A DNA stretch of 64,000 nt from Hyphomicrobiales bacterium. Lineage in GTDB: Bacteria > Pseudomonadota > Alphaproteobacteria > Rhizobiales > Rhizobiaceae. Below, piece after piece: positions 1 through 8,317 of this stretch; within the stretch, counting starts at the first letter, position 1; every line of letters starts with the position of its first letter. A program made the position numbers and the translations under genes. Below the pieces are notes generated by a model that did not search any database, was not told where the DNA came from, and was given only the letters and a program-made list of their open reading frames with translations. Where the stretch lies: contig UBQW01000032.1 of the NCBI GenBank assembly GCA_900467745.1, positions 124,001-188,000 on the forward strand, written 5' to 3'.

Positions 1-21
1 TATCCTGATGTTTGAAAGAAA

Positions 22-864
22 TCAGCCCTTGACGGCACCAGCCGTCATGGCGCCGAGAATGAGGCGTTGGAGCGAAAGAAATGCGACGATGGCGGGCACG
101 ACAGACACGAGGCAGGCGGCCGCCAACAACTGAATGGAGCTGTCGTTCTGGGTGCCGGCGTACTGGAAGATGCCGACACCGATCGGCATCAGCGCCTCTT
201 TGCTGATCAAGAGGAAAGGCACAAGAAATTGCGACCAGCCGGCGATGACCGAGATGATGAAGGCAGAGGCAATCCCTGGTTTCGCGAGCGGCAGAATGAT
301 GCGCCAGAAGACACCGAAATGGCTGCACCCGTCGATCAGTGCCGCCTCGTCGAGGCTTCGCGGGATGCCGTCGATGAAGCCCTTGAGGATCCATGTGACC
401 ATCGGCACGGCAAGCGCGATATAGACCATCGTCGCGCCGAAATGGCTGTCGGTGAGACCGATCTTGGCCATGTAGCGATAAAGCGGCACCATGATGACGA
501 GTGGAGAGATCATCTGAAAGGCAAGCAGTACCATCATCCATGGGCCTTTCCCGCGGAAAGGAAAGCGCGAGAAGGCGTAGGCAGCCGGCAATGCCACGAT
601 CAGGCAGCCGATCGCGCTCGACGCCGACAGGATGAGCGCGTTCCAAAGATAACCAGCGAACTTGTCGGAGGAGAGGATCGCGATGAAATTGTCGAGCGTC
701 GGCGACTTGGGGATCAGCCTGGAGACGCCGAGGAACACCTCCTTGCGGGTGCGCAGCGCCAGTGACAGCAGCCAGACCAGAGGCCAGGCGAAGAAGAGGA
801 AGGTGATCAGCATGAAGAGATAGCTGAAGAGGTCGCCGATGCGTTCCTGTCTCGAATTGATCAT
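22..864 (-). CDS. CUT1 sugar ABC transporter inner-membrane permease (MalG type)
   Basis: Second permease of a carbohydrate importer of the CUT1/MalG family, 280 aa, the usual length. Six hydrophobic segments can be followed, starting with one at about residues 13-36. The cytoplasmic EAA loop that docks on the ATPase is present near residue 173 (EAALIDGCSHFGVFWRIILP). Its start codon overlaps the stop of the preceding permease gene by 4 nt (ATGA), so the two are translationally coupled. No ATPase gene is visible; it is probably beyond the left edge of the window or shared with another system. The substrate cannot be read from the sequence. Family call is secure; sugar identity is unknown. Confidence 0.93.
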   Translation of the reverse strand: MINSRQERIGDLFSYLFMLITFLFFAWPLVWLLSLALRTRKEVFLGVSRLIPKSPTLDNFIAILSSDKFAGYLWNALILSASSAIGCLIVALPAAYAFSRFPFRGKGPWMMVLLAFQMISPLVIMVPLYRYMAKIGLTDSHFGATMVYIALAVPMVTWILKGFIDGIPRSLDEAALIDGCSHFGVFWRIILPLAKPGIASAFIISVIAGWSQFLVPFLLISKEALMPIGVGIFQYAGTQNDSSIQLLAAACLVSVVPAIVAFLSLQRLILGAMTAGAVKG

Positions 865-1793
865 ACCGGTTCTCCCTTCGGCAGAAAGCGGGCATAGACG
901 AGCGCCAGGCTGAGGCTGATGACAAGCATCAGGATCGACAGCACCGCGCCGGCCGCCAGATCATAATTCCGGAAGACGACGTTGAACGTGTACAGCGACA
1001 GAACCTCGGTCGCCCGGCCCGGGCCGCCACCGGTCAGCGAGATGATCGCATCGAAGGTGTTCAGCGTCTGGATGGTGATGAGGATCATGTTGACGAGGAT
1101 CGCTGCGCGCAACTGCGGCAGGGTGATGTAGATCAGCCGTTGCCAGGGATTGGCGCCGTCCATTTCCGCGGCCTCATAAAGCTCCGGGTCTATCGCCTTG
1201 ATGGCGGCGTACATAACGACCATCGAAAAAGCCGTTCCGCGCCACACGTTGGAGATAACGACCGACCACATGACCATGTTCGGGTCGGACAACCACTGAA
1301 CGGGCGAGGCCCCGAGCATCCTGAGCAGGCTGTTGAGGCCGCCAAAGGGCGCCTCGTTGAATAGCATCTTCCAGATGATGCCGCCGGCGATCCCGGGAAC
1401 AACCCAGGCGACCAGCGCCGTGGTGCGCACGATGGTCGAGCCGAACAGACCGCGCTTTTCGCTGCGTACAACGACCTGGGCGATGAACAGGCCAAGCACC
1501 TGCTGGGCAACGACGCTGGATCCGGTGAAGACGAGCGTCACCCAGAGGATCTGCAGCAGTTCCGGCTTCGAAAGCGTGTTGGCGATCGTTCGCAGCGTGT
1601 ATTCCTCGTCGTTGCCGACGAGCGAAATGTTGGTGAAGGCAAAGCGGAAGACGTCGATCAGCGGATAGAGATAGAAGACCCCAAGAACCAGGATCAGCGG
1701 CATCAGCCAGGGCGCGGGCGAGGGGTAGAACTTTCGCGCGGCAAGCCTGCTTCCGGTAGGCGCAGTCTCGGCCGCAATGCTGAGATTGGTCAT
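861..1793 (-). CDS. CUT1 sugar ABC transporter inner-membrane permease (MalF type)
   Basis: First permease of the same importer, 310 aa, MalF/UgpA family. It has a short cytoplasmic N-terminus with a first membrane segment at about residues 30-50, then five more segments. The EAA loop (EAAEMDGANPWQRLIYITLP) lies near residue 208. It sits between the binding-protein gene upstream and the MalG-type permease downstream, which it overlaps by 4 nt. The gap to the upstream binding-protein gene contains a strong stem-loop, so permease mRNA is probably made at a lower level than binding-protein mRNA. Substrate unknown. Confidence 0.93.
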   Translation of the reverse strand: MTNLSIAAETAPTGSRLAARKFYPSPAPWLMPLILVLGVFYLYPLIDVFRFAFTNISLVGNDEEYTLRTIANTLSKPELLQILWVTLVFTGSSVVAQQVLGLFIAQVVVRSEKRGLFGSTIVRTTALVAWVVPGIAGGIIWKMLFNEAPFGGLNSLLRMLGASPVQWLSDPNMVMWSVVISNVWRGTAFSMVVMYAAIKAIDPELYEAAEMDGANPWQRLIYITLPQLRAAILVNMILITIQTLNTFDAIISLTGGGPGRATEVLSLYTFNVVFRNYDLAAGAVLSILMLVISLSLALVYARFLPKGEPV

Positions 1794-1834
1794 CGATCCG
1801 TCCGGTCATGTGTCATTGAGATCAGGCAGTCGGC

Positions 1835-1871
1835 ATCGGTGGCGCGGGTGAGGTTACCCCGCGCCACCGAT
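1835..1871 (-). terminator. Intercistronic stem-loop downstream of the sugar-binding-protein gene
   Basis: A 14-bp perfect inverted repeat (ATCGGTGGCGCGGG and its complement) with a 9-nt loop lies 7 nt after the binding-protein stop and before the permease start. There is no T-tract. Hairpins here in ABC operons usually act as partial terminators or 3' stabilisers that favour binding-protein expression; that role is inferred. Confidence 0.7.
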
Positions 1872-1878
1872 CATCAGC

Positions 1879-3180
1879 TCAGCTCCGTTTGAAGGCGCTG
1901 AGCGAGGCGGTGAAGGCTTCGTCGACGGCGGCTTCCGTCGCCTGCGTGCCTGTTAACACCTTGCCCATCATGATCTGGATCTGGTTGGAGATTTCGGGAT
2001 AGACGGCAGCACCCGGCCGCGCTTGCCCGACCTTCAGGGCTTCGGCGAAGGTCTTGTTTGCCGGCGTCGAGAAGACCTCATACTTGTCATAGAGGTCGGC
2101 GCGCGTCGGCAGCTGTTCCTGCAGCGCGTTGGCCGGCCCCATATAGACTTCGCGGGCAAGGTCGGCGCAGACCTTCACCTTGGCGGCATCTTTGCTGAAG
2201 GCCGCGACTGTCCAGCCGCCGGTTCCGGTCGAACGCTCATTGGCGGTCGGGCCGGGAAGGGGAGAGAAGGTCCACTTGGCGAACTCGTCCTCGTCGAGCG
2301 CGGTCTTCAACTGCGCATACTGCCAGTTGCCGCCAACGAAGAGTGCCGTCGTTCCGGCTGCGGCCGCTGCATTGAAGTCGTCATAGCTGCCGAGCGTCGC
2401 GACGCGCTTGGGAGCTGCACCCGATTCCACCAGATCACGATAGTAGTTCACGGCCTTGACGAACTTCTCGCGGTTCTCGCCCTCGCCGAAGATCGGCTTG
2501 CCTTGATCGTCGACCAGCTTGCCACCCTGGCCCCAGAAGTTGGCGAGCCAGTCAAACGTCGTGCCTTCATAGCGGCTGCCGTTGAAGAGAATGCCCTCCA
2601 TGCCCTCGTCGACAGAATGCAGCGCGGCCTTCTTCAGGTCATCCCAGGTCTGAGGCGCGTCGGGCACGATCTCCTTGTTGCGGTAGAGGACGCGCAGGTC
2701 GGTCGACCACCACCAGGCATAGATGTTGCCGTCATCGCCGGTGATGCCCTCGCGGATGAAGGGGAATAGCTGGCCGATTTCTTCCTTGCTGAAATAGGGC
2801 GAGAAGGATTGCAGCACGCCGGACTTCTTGAAGAGCGGCAGCACGAAGGAATCGACCGCAGCGCAATCGGGCGCTGAACCGGACTTCGCCTGCTCGAGCA
2901 TGCGCGCCTGCTCTTGGCCGATATCACCAGACATCATCTGCAGCTCGATCTGCCAGTCCGGGCGCTTGGCGATGAAGTCGTTGAAGAGCTTGCTGTAACC
3001 CTCGGCATAAACGGGCTCGTTGTTGCGCGGCCCGTCTGTCGTCATGCGGAAAATGAGCTTGTTGGGCGCATCGGCCTTGCCGACGATGTCGCCCGTGATC
3101 AGATCCTGAGCCGCCGCGATAACGGGCGCGGCCAGGAACGAACCCGCCAGAAGGGCGAGCATGATTGCCTTGTTCTTCAC
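1879..3180 (-). CDS. Periplasmic sugar-binding protein of a CUT1 ABC transporter
   Basis: Extracellular solute-binding protein family 1, about 433 aa. The GTG start at 3180 is chosen because GGAGGAAA lies 5 nt upstream and it puts a clean Sec signal peptide (basic KNK, hydrophobic core, AAA-Q cleavage region) at the N-terminus; upstream in-frame codons encode no signal. The mature part has the features of the maltose/sn-glycerol-3-phosphate-binding class, with a TTDGPRNNEP-like first strand, a WWWSTDLRVLYRN segment and a GTGGWTVAAFSKD segment in the second lobe. It delivers a carbohydrate to the two permeases encoded downstream. It is first in its operon; a sigma-70-like promoter is at 3256-3283. 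Substrate unknown. Confidence 0.93.
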   Translation of the reverse strand: MKNKAIMLALLAGSFLAAPVIAAAQDLITGDIVGKADAPNKLIFRMTTDGPRNNEPVYAEGYSKLFNDFIAKRPDWQIELQMMSGDIGQEQARMLEQAKSGSAPDCAAVDSFVLPLFKKSGVLQSFSPYFSKEEIGQLFPFIREGITGDDGNIYAWWWSTDLRVLYRNKEIVPDAPQTWDDLKKAALHSVDEGMEGILFNGSRYEGTTFDWLANFWGQGGKLVDDQGKPIFGEGENREKFVKAVNYYRDLVESGAAPKRVATLGSYDDFNAAAAAGTTALFVGGNWQYAQLKTALDEDEFAKWTFSPLPGPTANERSTGTGGWTVAAFSKDAAKVKVCADLAREVYMGPANALQEQLPTRADLYDKYEVFSTPANKTFAEALKVGQARPGAAVYPEISNQIQIMMGKVLTGTQATEAAVDEAFTASLSAFKRS

Positions 3181-3249
3181 CAGTATTTCCTCCCGATCAG
3201 GATCCCATCCGAGCCGCTGCCTCCACAACAACGGGTCTCCTCCGATCCG

Positions 3250-3283
3250 TTGACTAGATTAAGTCACTTTTCTTTTGTGTCAA
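3250..3283 (-). promoter_or_regulatory. Candidate promoter and operator of the sugar importer operon
   Basis: Read on the minus strand, a perfect TTGACA (3278-3283) is followed after 16 nt by TAATCT (3256-3261), giving a leader of about 70 nt before the GTG start at 3180. A small inverted repeat, TGACT-6 nt-AGTCA (3251-3266), straddles the -10 box and is a candidate repressor site. The rest of the 3284-3604 gap shows nothing I can name. Confidence 0.5.
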
Positions 3284-3604
3284 GCAGGTCGAAAACGCTC
3301 CGTGATTGCACGCACGACAGCAAGTGGCAAAACGCGGGTGCGTACGATGTCGGAAAAGGTCCGACCCAGGTTGATCTAGAACTCGGAGCGGTTGCTGCTT
3401 CTCGGATCGGAGACCATTTAAAGGCGACTGGTATTGCCCTCTCGCGCCAGTGCACGCCACAGCCCCGCTTTGATCGTAAGATCTAGTACCCATTTCCCTG
3501 GATATTGGGGTGAGACAAACGCCTGCGTCGCGGCTATTCTCATCTCATCGTTGCTCCATTCGGTACGTGGCGAAGGGCGCTAATCCACAGCTCAGAGGAT
3601 AAAA

Positions 3605-4198
3605 TTGCTAGAGAATTTTAGTTGGCGCCCAGGCATCGGCGATCCCTCGTTTGGGGGATGGATTACCGTTGCTCTCTATGTACTTGCCGGCGTGAGCTGC
3701 TGGCGGACGGCGGGAGTGGAAAAAGCGGTCGGGGTGGTTGGTCGGAATGAGGCTTCCACGTGGCGATGGATATCGGTCGCATTCTTCGCTCTGGGGTTTA
3801 ACAAGCAACTTGATCTGCAATCCGCGCTGACTGAAATCGGCCGCGTGGTTGCTCTTTCCAGCGGATGGTATGATCAGCGGCGGATGGTGCAACTTTACTT
3901 CATCCTCGCCATGTTGGTAATCGCAGCGGCCGCGATACCGATAGTTCTTTTCAAGGTGCGGAAATTGTCCCGCGAGGTCCTGCTAGCGCTGGCGGGATCG
4001 ATGTTCGTCTTTGGATATGTCGTCATTCGCGCGGCATCTTTCCATCACTTCGACCGCTTCATAGGAAGTCGCATCCTCGGCCTCCAGTGGAACTGGATAC
4101 TGGAAATTACCGGTATCGTTCTCGTTGCTCTGGCGAGCGAGTGGAGGCGCATGAATATCTCCAGGCAGAACCGCTGTCTCACCGGTGAGCAGCATTAG
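3605..4198 (+). CDS. Unknown four-TM membrane protein
   Basis: 197 aa, unrecognised. The start is TTG with a GAGGAT ribosome site 5 nt upstream. Hydrophobic segments lie at about residues 17-32, 98-118, 130-150 and 162-180, so it is an integral membrane protein. A WRWISVAFFALGFNKQLDLQ stretch between the first two could be a further re-entrant or membrane segment. Its stop codon TAG (4196-4198) overlaps the stop codon of the convergent acyltransferase gene, leaving no intergenic space. The pairing with an acyltransferase suggests, but does not show, a role in envelope polysaccharide. Codon use is like its neighbours. Confidence 0.7.
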   Translation: MLENFSWRPGIGDPSFGGWITVALYVLAGVSCWRTAGVEKAVGVVGRNEASTWRWISVAFFALGFNKQLDLQSALTEIGRVVALSSGWYDQRRMVQLYFILAMLVIAAAAIPIVLFKVRKLSREVLLALAGSMFVFGYVVIRAASFHHFDRFIGSRILGLQWNWILEITGIVLVALASEWRRMNISRQNRCLTGEQH

Positions 4199-5355
4199 CT
4201 GTCGCGGGAAATCGACTTGCCCGCGTTTGCGACAGTGAGCACCGCCCGAGATTCGGGTGTCGGGAGCATCCCGGGAGAGAGCCCATCGGACACTTCACGA
4301 GGCTGTTTTCTTCCCAGCCATGCCGAAAGCCGCAGGCTTGGTCGTTCCACTGTCCACCAGAGCAAGGCGGCGGTCGCAACGCAGGCAGCAACCGAGACAA
4401 TCCAGCACGCTAACTCAGCGGACGCCCCGGGCGGGGACACGATTTTGCCTACCCGAAACACAGCGCCCGTAACGATGTTGTGTGAGAGATACAATGAATA
4501 AGAGATCAGGCCGAGAAACTGAAGCCAGCGCCAGTTGAGACCCCAGGATAGAGCGTCCCTTACGGCGCAGAGATAGAGCAGCAACGATACCATCGCCGCA
4601 ACGACCGTAAAGCGTTCACCGTAAAACAATCCTGCGCTGAGTGTAACGCTTGCGAAGATGAAGAAGAGTGGTGCGACTTTGGGTCGCTTCCAAGCCCAGT
4701 AGGAGACAGCGCCAAGGAGAAAAGTGTGCCATAGCGGCAGGAAAAGTCCCGTCCATACATTGGGAGCAAGATGTAGGGGCCATAAAGCACTGGCGATGCA
4801 TGCAGTAGCAAAAAAAAGCGCCATAAAATCGGCGGACATGACCATCAGCGCGTAGAGTAAATAAAACTGAATCTCTAGGCAAAGTGTCCAGTAAACGGTG
4901 CCAATGGCGGGGTATCCCAGTAGATCCTGTAGGTAGAAGAGGTGCGCCTCTATTTGTCCCAATGTATATTGCGGCATCCCCTTGTCGGAAACTATTCGTG
5001 ACGAGAGATAAGCAAAGCCAATCGCCACGATAATTGAGACCCAGTAGGGCGGATCTAATCGTGCCGATCTCTTGAGCGTAAAGCGCACGAAATCGCCGCC
5101 AGACATGCGTTTTCGGAACAATGAGTGCGCAATGACAAAGCCGCTTAGGACGAAGAAAATTGCCACTCCATTTTCGCCAAGCAGGAAGATGTCTTTGGTC
5201 CAGGTCGGAAAGAGGCGAAAGACGGCGTCGACATGACCGGCCGTGACTGCGTGGAACAAGACAACCGATAAAGCTGCAATGCCTCTCAGTCCATCGACCA
5301 CGGTAAAACGTCTATGTATGTGCGCCAGATCGCTGCTGGCTGTGGCGCCGTCCAT
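4195..5355 (-). CDS. Acyltransferase family 3 membrane protein (OafA/NodX/ExoZ type)
   Basis: Integral membrane O-acyltransferase that would move an acetyl or similar acyl group to a surface sugar. The ATG at 5355 is preferred to the in-frame GTG at 5373 because GGGGGAAGAGA lies directly upstream; this gives 386 aa. The family signature is clear: DGLRGIAALSVVLFHA near the N-terminus with the conserved H, then FFVLSGFVIAHSLFRKR, and a GTVYWTLCLEIQFYLLYALM motif. About ten hydrophobic segments follow. Acceptor and acyl donor cannot be told; exopolysaccharide, LPS and Nod-factor substrates are all known in the family. Convergent with and touching the membrane-protein gene at 3605. Confidence 0.9.
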   Translation of the reverse strand: MDGATASSDLAHIHRRFTVVDGLRGIAALSVVLFHAVTAGHVDAVFRLFPTWTKDIFLLGENGVAIFFVLSGFVIAHSLFRKRMSGGDFVRFTLKRSARLDPPYWVSIIVAIGFAYLSSRIVSDKGMPQYTLGQIEAHLFYLQDLLGYPAIGTVYWTLCLEIQFYLLYALMVMSADFMALFFATACIASALWPLHLAPNVWTGLFLPLWHTFLLGAVSYWAWKRPKVAPLFFIFASVTLSAGLFYGERFTVVAAMVSLLLYLCAVRDALSWGLNWRWLQFLGLISYSLYLSHNIVTGAVFRVGKIVSPPGASAELACWIVSVAACVATAALLWWTVERPSLRLSAWLGRKQPREVSDGLSPGMLPTPESRAVLTVANAGKSISRDS

Positions 5356-5585
5356 TCTCTTCCCCCAAGGCACGTCGACTAACCAGACGCAGCGTAGCTC
5401 GGTGCGATCAGTCAGTCGCCTTAGCTCATTGGATGAGAAAGATCAGCTATGCCGGGTTCCTCAACCCAACATATGAAGCCGATGAACACCAGCACGCATC
5501 GGGCAATGCTCTTGCCCTTGCCCTTGCACATGTTGCAGTAGCAGAGCATTGTGAGACAGGGATAAAGTCCTGGTGGAGAAGTTAG

Positions 5586-5768
5586 ATGGGCGCAGTTCAC
5601 CAATTCGTATCCGGCGGTGTCGTAGTAATCTTGGCCGCGCTCACGTCCGCCTGCACAACGGGGCCTAATCATAATCGGGCCGACAATTACTATAACCCGC
5701 GAACGTCAGCGAACCCGGCTTGCGACGCTGGGTTCAGGCCGACCAACAACTGGACATGCAGCTACTGA
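5586..5768 (+). CDS. Small putative lipoprotein
   Basis: 60 aa with a hydrophobic N-terminal segment ending in the lipobox LTSAC, so Cys-23 would be lipidated. The mature part is only about 38 aa and rich in Asn, Thr and Pro (PNHNRADNYYNPRTSANPAC); three cysteines include one that could form a disulfide with Cys-54. GGAGA lies 9 nt before the ATG. No recognised family. It is isolated between divergently arranged genes. Confidence 0.6.
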   Translation: MGAVHQFVSGGVVVILAALTSACTTGPNHNRADNYYNPRTSANPACDAGFRPTNNWTCSY

Positions 5769-5867
5769 CGTCCACGCCGCTCCAATCACTCTTTTCATCA
5801 TCGGCCGTATGGGCATCTACGCGGACCTGTTGTGAGATTGAAAAGATTGGTCTGGCTGTGCCACGAA

Positions 5868-7196
5868 TTAGTCATGCGATGCCGCGAGCGCAATCGAATC
5901 GGCGACCTCGGTGCAGCGATCGGACAGTGTCGCGGTCGCCACGCGCAGGAAGTTTCCCGGCAGTAGCGAGAATTTTGCGCCCGGATGCACGGCAATTCCG
6001 CGCGCCGCAAGCGTTACCATCGCGAATGGCTCCGAGGAGACCGGCACCCAGGCTGACAGACCGGCACCGTGCGCGGCGTTTATGTTTCGGTCGCGCAATG
6101 CCTGCACCAGGTCGTGGCGACGCCTGGCGTAGATCTCGCGCGCCGCTCGTACAGTCTCCTGCGTAGCAGGGTCGCGGATAAGCCAGGCACCCGCTGCCTG
6201 CAGGATGCGGCTTGTCCAACCCGCGCTGAAGCTTCGGAACGACTGGATCTGCTCGACGATCGCCCGCGAGCTCGACAGTACAGCCAGTCGTAGATCGGGG
6301 CCGTGGGTCTTTGAAAAGGAGAATATGTGGATCACCCGGTCAGGGAAGATGTCTCCCATCGATTGCCGTGGCGCATCGGAGATGTCCCCGACGCCGTCAT
6401 CTTCAACGATCAGCGTATCAGCGCCGCGCAGCACGTCGGCCAAGCCTTGCATACGTGCAGCCGTGACGGTTTGGCCAGTAACCGAATGAATACGCGGCTG
6501 GAAGACAAAGGCGACGGGACGATAGGCCATGGCCTGGCGCAATGATGAAGGTAGTGGGCCTTCGTGGTCGCACTCGACCGGCATGATACGCGCGCCGCGA
6601 TCCTCCAGGATATCAAGTAGGCGCATCGCCGTGGGGTTCTCGATCGCAACCGCTGCGCCAGGCATGACAAGTGCGTTCATCAAAGTGTAGACGGCGTTGT
6701 AGCCGCCGTTGGTGGCGAGAAATGCCTCCGGCTCATAAGGCCATGTTTCTCTGACCGCCGCCTCGAGCTCGGGCAGAATGCGGTTGCGCTCATAGCTATT
6801 CAGGTTTTCTGCCGATGCGCCGTACACCATGGCAGCCTCAAGTTTCGGCAGAAGAGTGACGTCTGGAACGGCTGCCGTCAGGTTCAGCACCTCCTCACCG
6901 TAGTTACCGGAACTCGCCAGGCGCTCCGGCTTGGCGACAAAGCGGTCGCCGCTGACCCATGTGCCATTTCGCCCACGGCCGCTGATGATCTTCTGGCGCC
7001 GTAATTCGCTCCATGCCTCGGAGATTGTTGCCGGGCTGATACCCAAAGCAAACGCGAGATCGCGAATGGCCGGGAGCTTGGTGCCGACGGGCAGGGCGCC
7101 GCCACGGATCAGGGCGCTGGTCTCGAGTGCGATCCCCCGAATCGTCCGATCGGTTATTTTTTGGGCAAACCAGGTTGCATCCCGAATGTCGCTCAT
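5868..7196 (-). CDS. MocR/PdxR-type transcriptional regulator (GntR HTH plus aminotransferase-like domain)
   Basis: About 442 aa. The N-terminal ~75 residues are a GntR winged helix (LPAIRDLAFALGISPATISE; SGRGRNGTWV). The rest is a fold-type I PLP aminotransferase-like effector domain, with FATNGGYNAVY-like, IVEDDGVGD and FSFSKTHGPDLRLAVLSS segments; the lysine in FSKTHGPDLR is the expected PLP site. Start: the ATG at 7196 is preferred because the longer frame begins at a TTG inside the operator palindrome. MocR proteins usually control divergent genes and sense PLP or an amino compound, so this protein probably controls the operon that starts at 7292. Inducer unknown. Confidence 0.9.
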   Translation of the reverse strand: MSDIRDATWFAQKITDRTIRGIALETSALIRGGALPVGTKLPAIRDLAFALGISPATISEAWSELRRQKIISGRGRNGTWVSGDRFVAKPERLASSGNYGEEVLNLTAAVPDVTLLPKLEAAMVYGASAENLNSYERNRILPELEAAVRETWPYEPEAFLATNGGYNAVYTLMNALVMPGAAVAIENPTAMRLLDILEDRGARIMPVECDHEGPLPSSLRQAMAYRPVAFVFQPRIHSVTGQTVTAARMQGLADVLRGADTLIVEDDGVGDISDAPRQSMGDIFPDRVIHIFSFSKTHGPDLRLAVLSSSRAIVEQIQSFRSFSAGWTSRILQAAGAWLIRDPATQETVRAAREIYARRRHDLVQALRDRNINAAHGAGLSAWVPVSSEPFAMVTLAARGIAVHPGAKFSLLPGNFLRVATATLSDRCTEVADSIALAASHD

Positions 7197-7211
7197 TTTC
7201 GCACCATAATT

Positions 7212-7257
7212 AATGTTCAATAACGTAATAACATTTGATCAGGCCTATTTGAACATT
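7212..7257. promoter_or_regulatory. Candidate MocR operator in the divergent intergenic region
   Basis: The 95-nt gap between the regulator and the operon contains AATGTTCAA (7212-7220) and its exact complement TTGAACATT (7249-7257). A related half-site, AACATTT, lies between them at about 7230. Repeated half-sites in a divergent MocR intergenic region are typical of this regulator family. Binding is inferred. Confidence 0.5.
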
Positions 7258-7291
7258 TAACGATGCGCCAGACAAGAAATTTTGAGAGTGA

Positions 7292-8278
7292 ATGCAGATG
7301 CCGATCACACTTCGCCTTGCCCTTCGCGACTGGGACTACATGACCCCTCTCATTCTCGGCGACGTCTCGTCGTCGAAGCTCGACGTCAAGGTCGAGCGGA
7401 TCGGCACCCTGGTCTCGCATGTTGGTAAGAGCGACACCTGCGATGCGGCCGAAATGTCCTTCAGCCGTTACACCCAGCTACGTTATGACGGCGATCACAG
7501 TGTCGTAGGCATCCCGAACTTCATCATGCGTGGCTTCCGCCATCGCTGTGTCATCACCATGAAGGACAGCCCGATTACCGAGCTGTCGCAACTTGCCGGC
7601 AAGCGTATCGGCGTCACCGGCTGGCGCGACTCTGGCAATACCTGGACACGCGCTGCGGTGCGCCGTGAAGGCGTTCAGGTCGAGGATGCGATGTGGTATG
7701 CTGGGCGCCTGACGGAAGCGCATCCGATCGTCGATCGGCTGGATGGCTTTGGCCGCCCTGGCCTCATTGAAGCCGCCCCCGGCGAACGTCCGATGGTCGA
7801 TCTGCTACGCGACGGTCAGCTCGACGCGATTTTCACGCCGTTCATGCCGGATGGTTATTTTGCCAATGGTTCACCGTTCCGGCAGGTTCTTTCTGATTTC
7901 CGTGGCGCCGAGCGTCGATATTTCGACGAGGTGGGATATGTACCCGGCATGCACCTTATCGGCATCAAGGCAGAGATCGTGGAAGAGAACCCCTGGATCA
8001 TTGCTGAGCTTAGCCAGCTGATCGAGGAATCGCAGCGCATGTGGCTGAACAAGCGCCGCAAATATGCAGATACGTCGCCGTGGATGTTCGATGAGCTCCT
8101 GAAGACCTCTCTCGAACTCCCTGCGAACTGGGATGAAAACGGCTTTGCCGCCAACGAGAAGATGATCGCCGATTTCTCGGCCGAGCTGCACGCCCAAGGC
8201 ATTCTCGCTCGCGAGATGACGCCCCTGGAACTCTTCCCGTTCGACACCGACGGCAGCCGCACGGGTGCCAACCTCTAA
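7292..8278 (+). CDS. 4,5-dihydroxyphthalate decarboxylase-like / NMT1-fold protein without signal peptide
   Basis: 328 aa. It has the periplasmic-binding-protein (NMT1/THI5-like) fold seen in 4,5-dihydroxyphthalate decarboxylases: LRLALRDWDYMTPLILGDV at the N-terminus, AEMSFSRYTQLR, LAGKRIGVTGWRDSGNTW at about 107, and a YFDEVGYVPGMHLIGIK segment. No signal peptide is present, which points to a cytoplasmic enzyme rather than a transport receptor. Many relatives are loosely annotated as ABC substrate-binding proteins. It is first in the operon, ahead of a true secreted binding protein, so the two are not redundant. A second ATG at 7298 is an equally possible start. Reaction unknown; decarboxylation or another step on an aromatic or carboxylated substrate is inference. 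Confidence 0.75.
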   Translation: MQMPITLRLALRDWDYMTPLILGDVSSSKLDVKVERIGTLVSHVGKSDTCDAAEMSFSRYTQLRYDGDHSVVGIPNFIMRGFRHRCVITMKDSPITELSQLAGKRIGVTGWRDSGNTWTRAAVRREGVQVEDAMWYAGRLTEAHPIVDRLDGFGRPGLIEAAPGERPMVDLLRDGQLDAIFTPFMPDGYFANGSPFRQVLSDFRGAERRYFDEVGYVPGMHLIGIKAEIVEENPWIIAELSQLIEESQRMWLNKRRKYADTSPWMFDELLKTSLELPANWDENGFAANEKMIADFSAELHAQGILAREMTPLELFPFDTDGSRTGANL

Positions 8279-8317
8279 CCGCATGCAACCACGACAGCAT
8301 TAATAAGGGGAATGAAC

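Noticed and set aside
67..765. 232-codon plus-strand frame opposite the first permease
   Set aside because: Highly charged, no motif, antisense to a clear permease gene.
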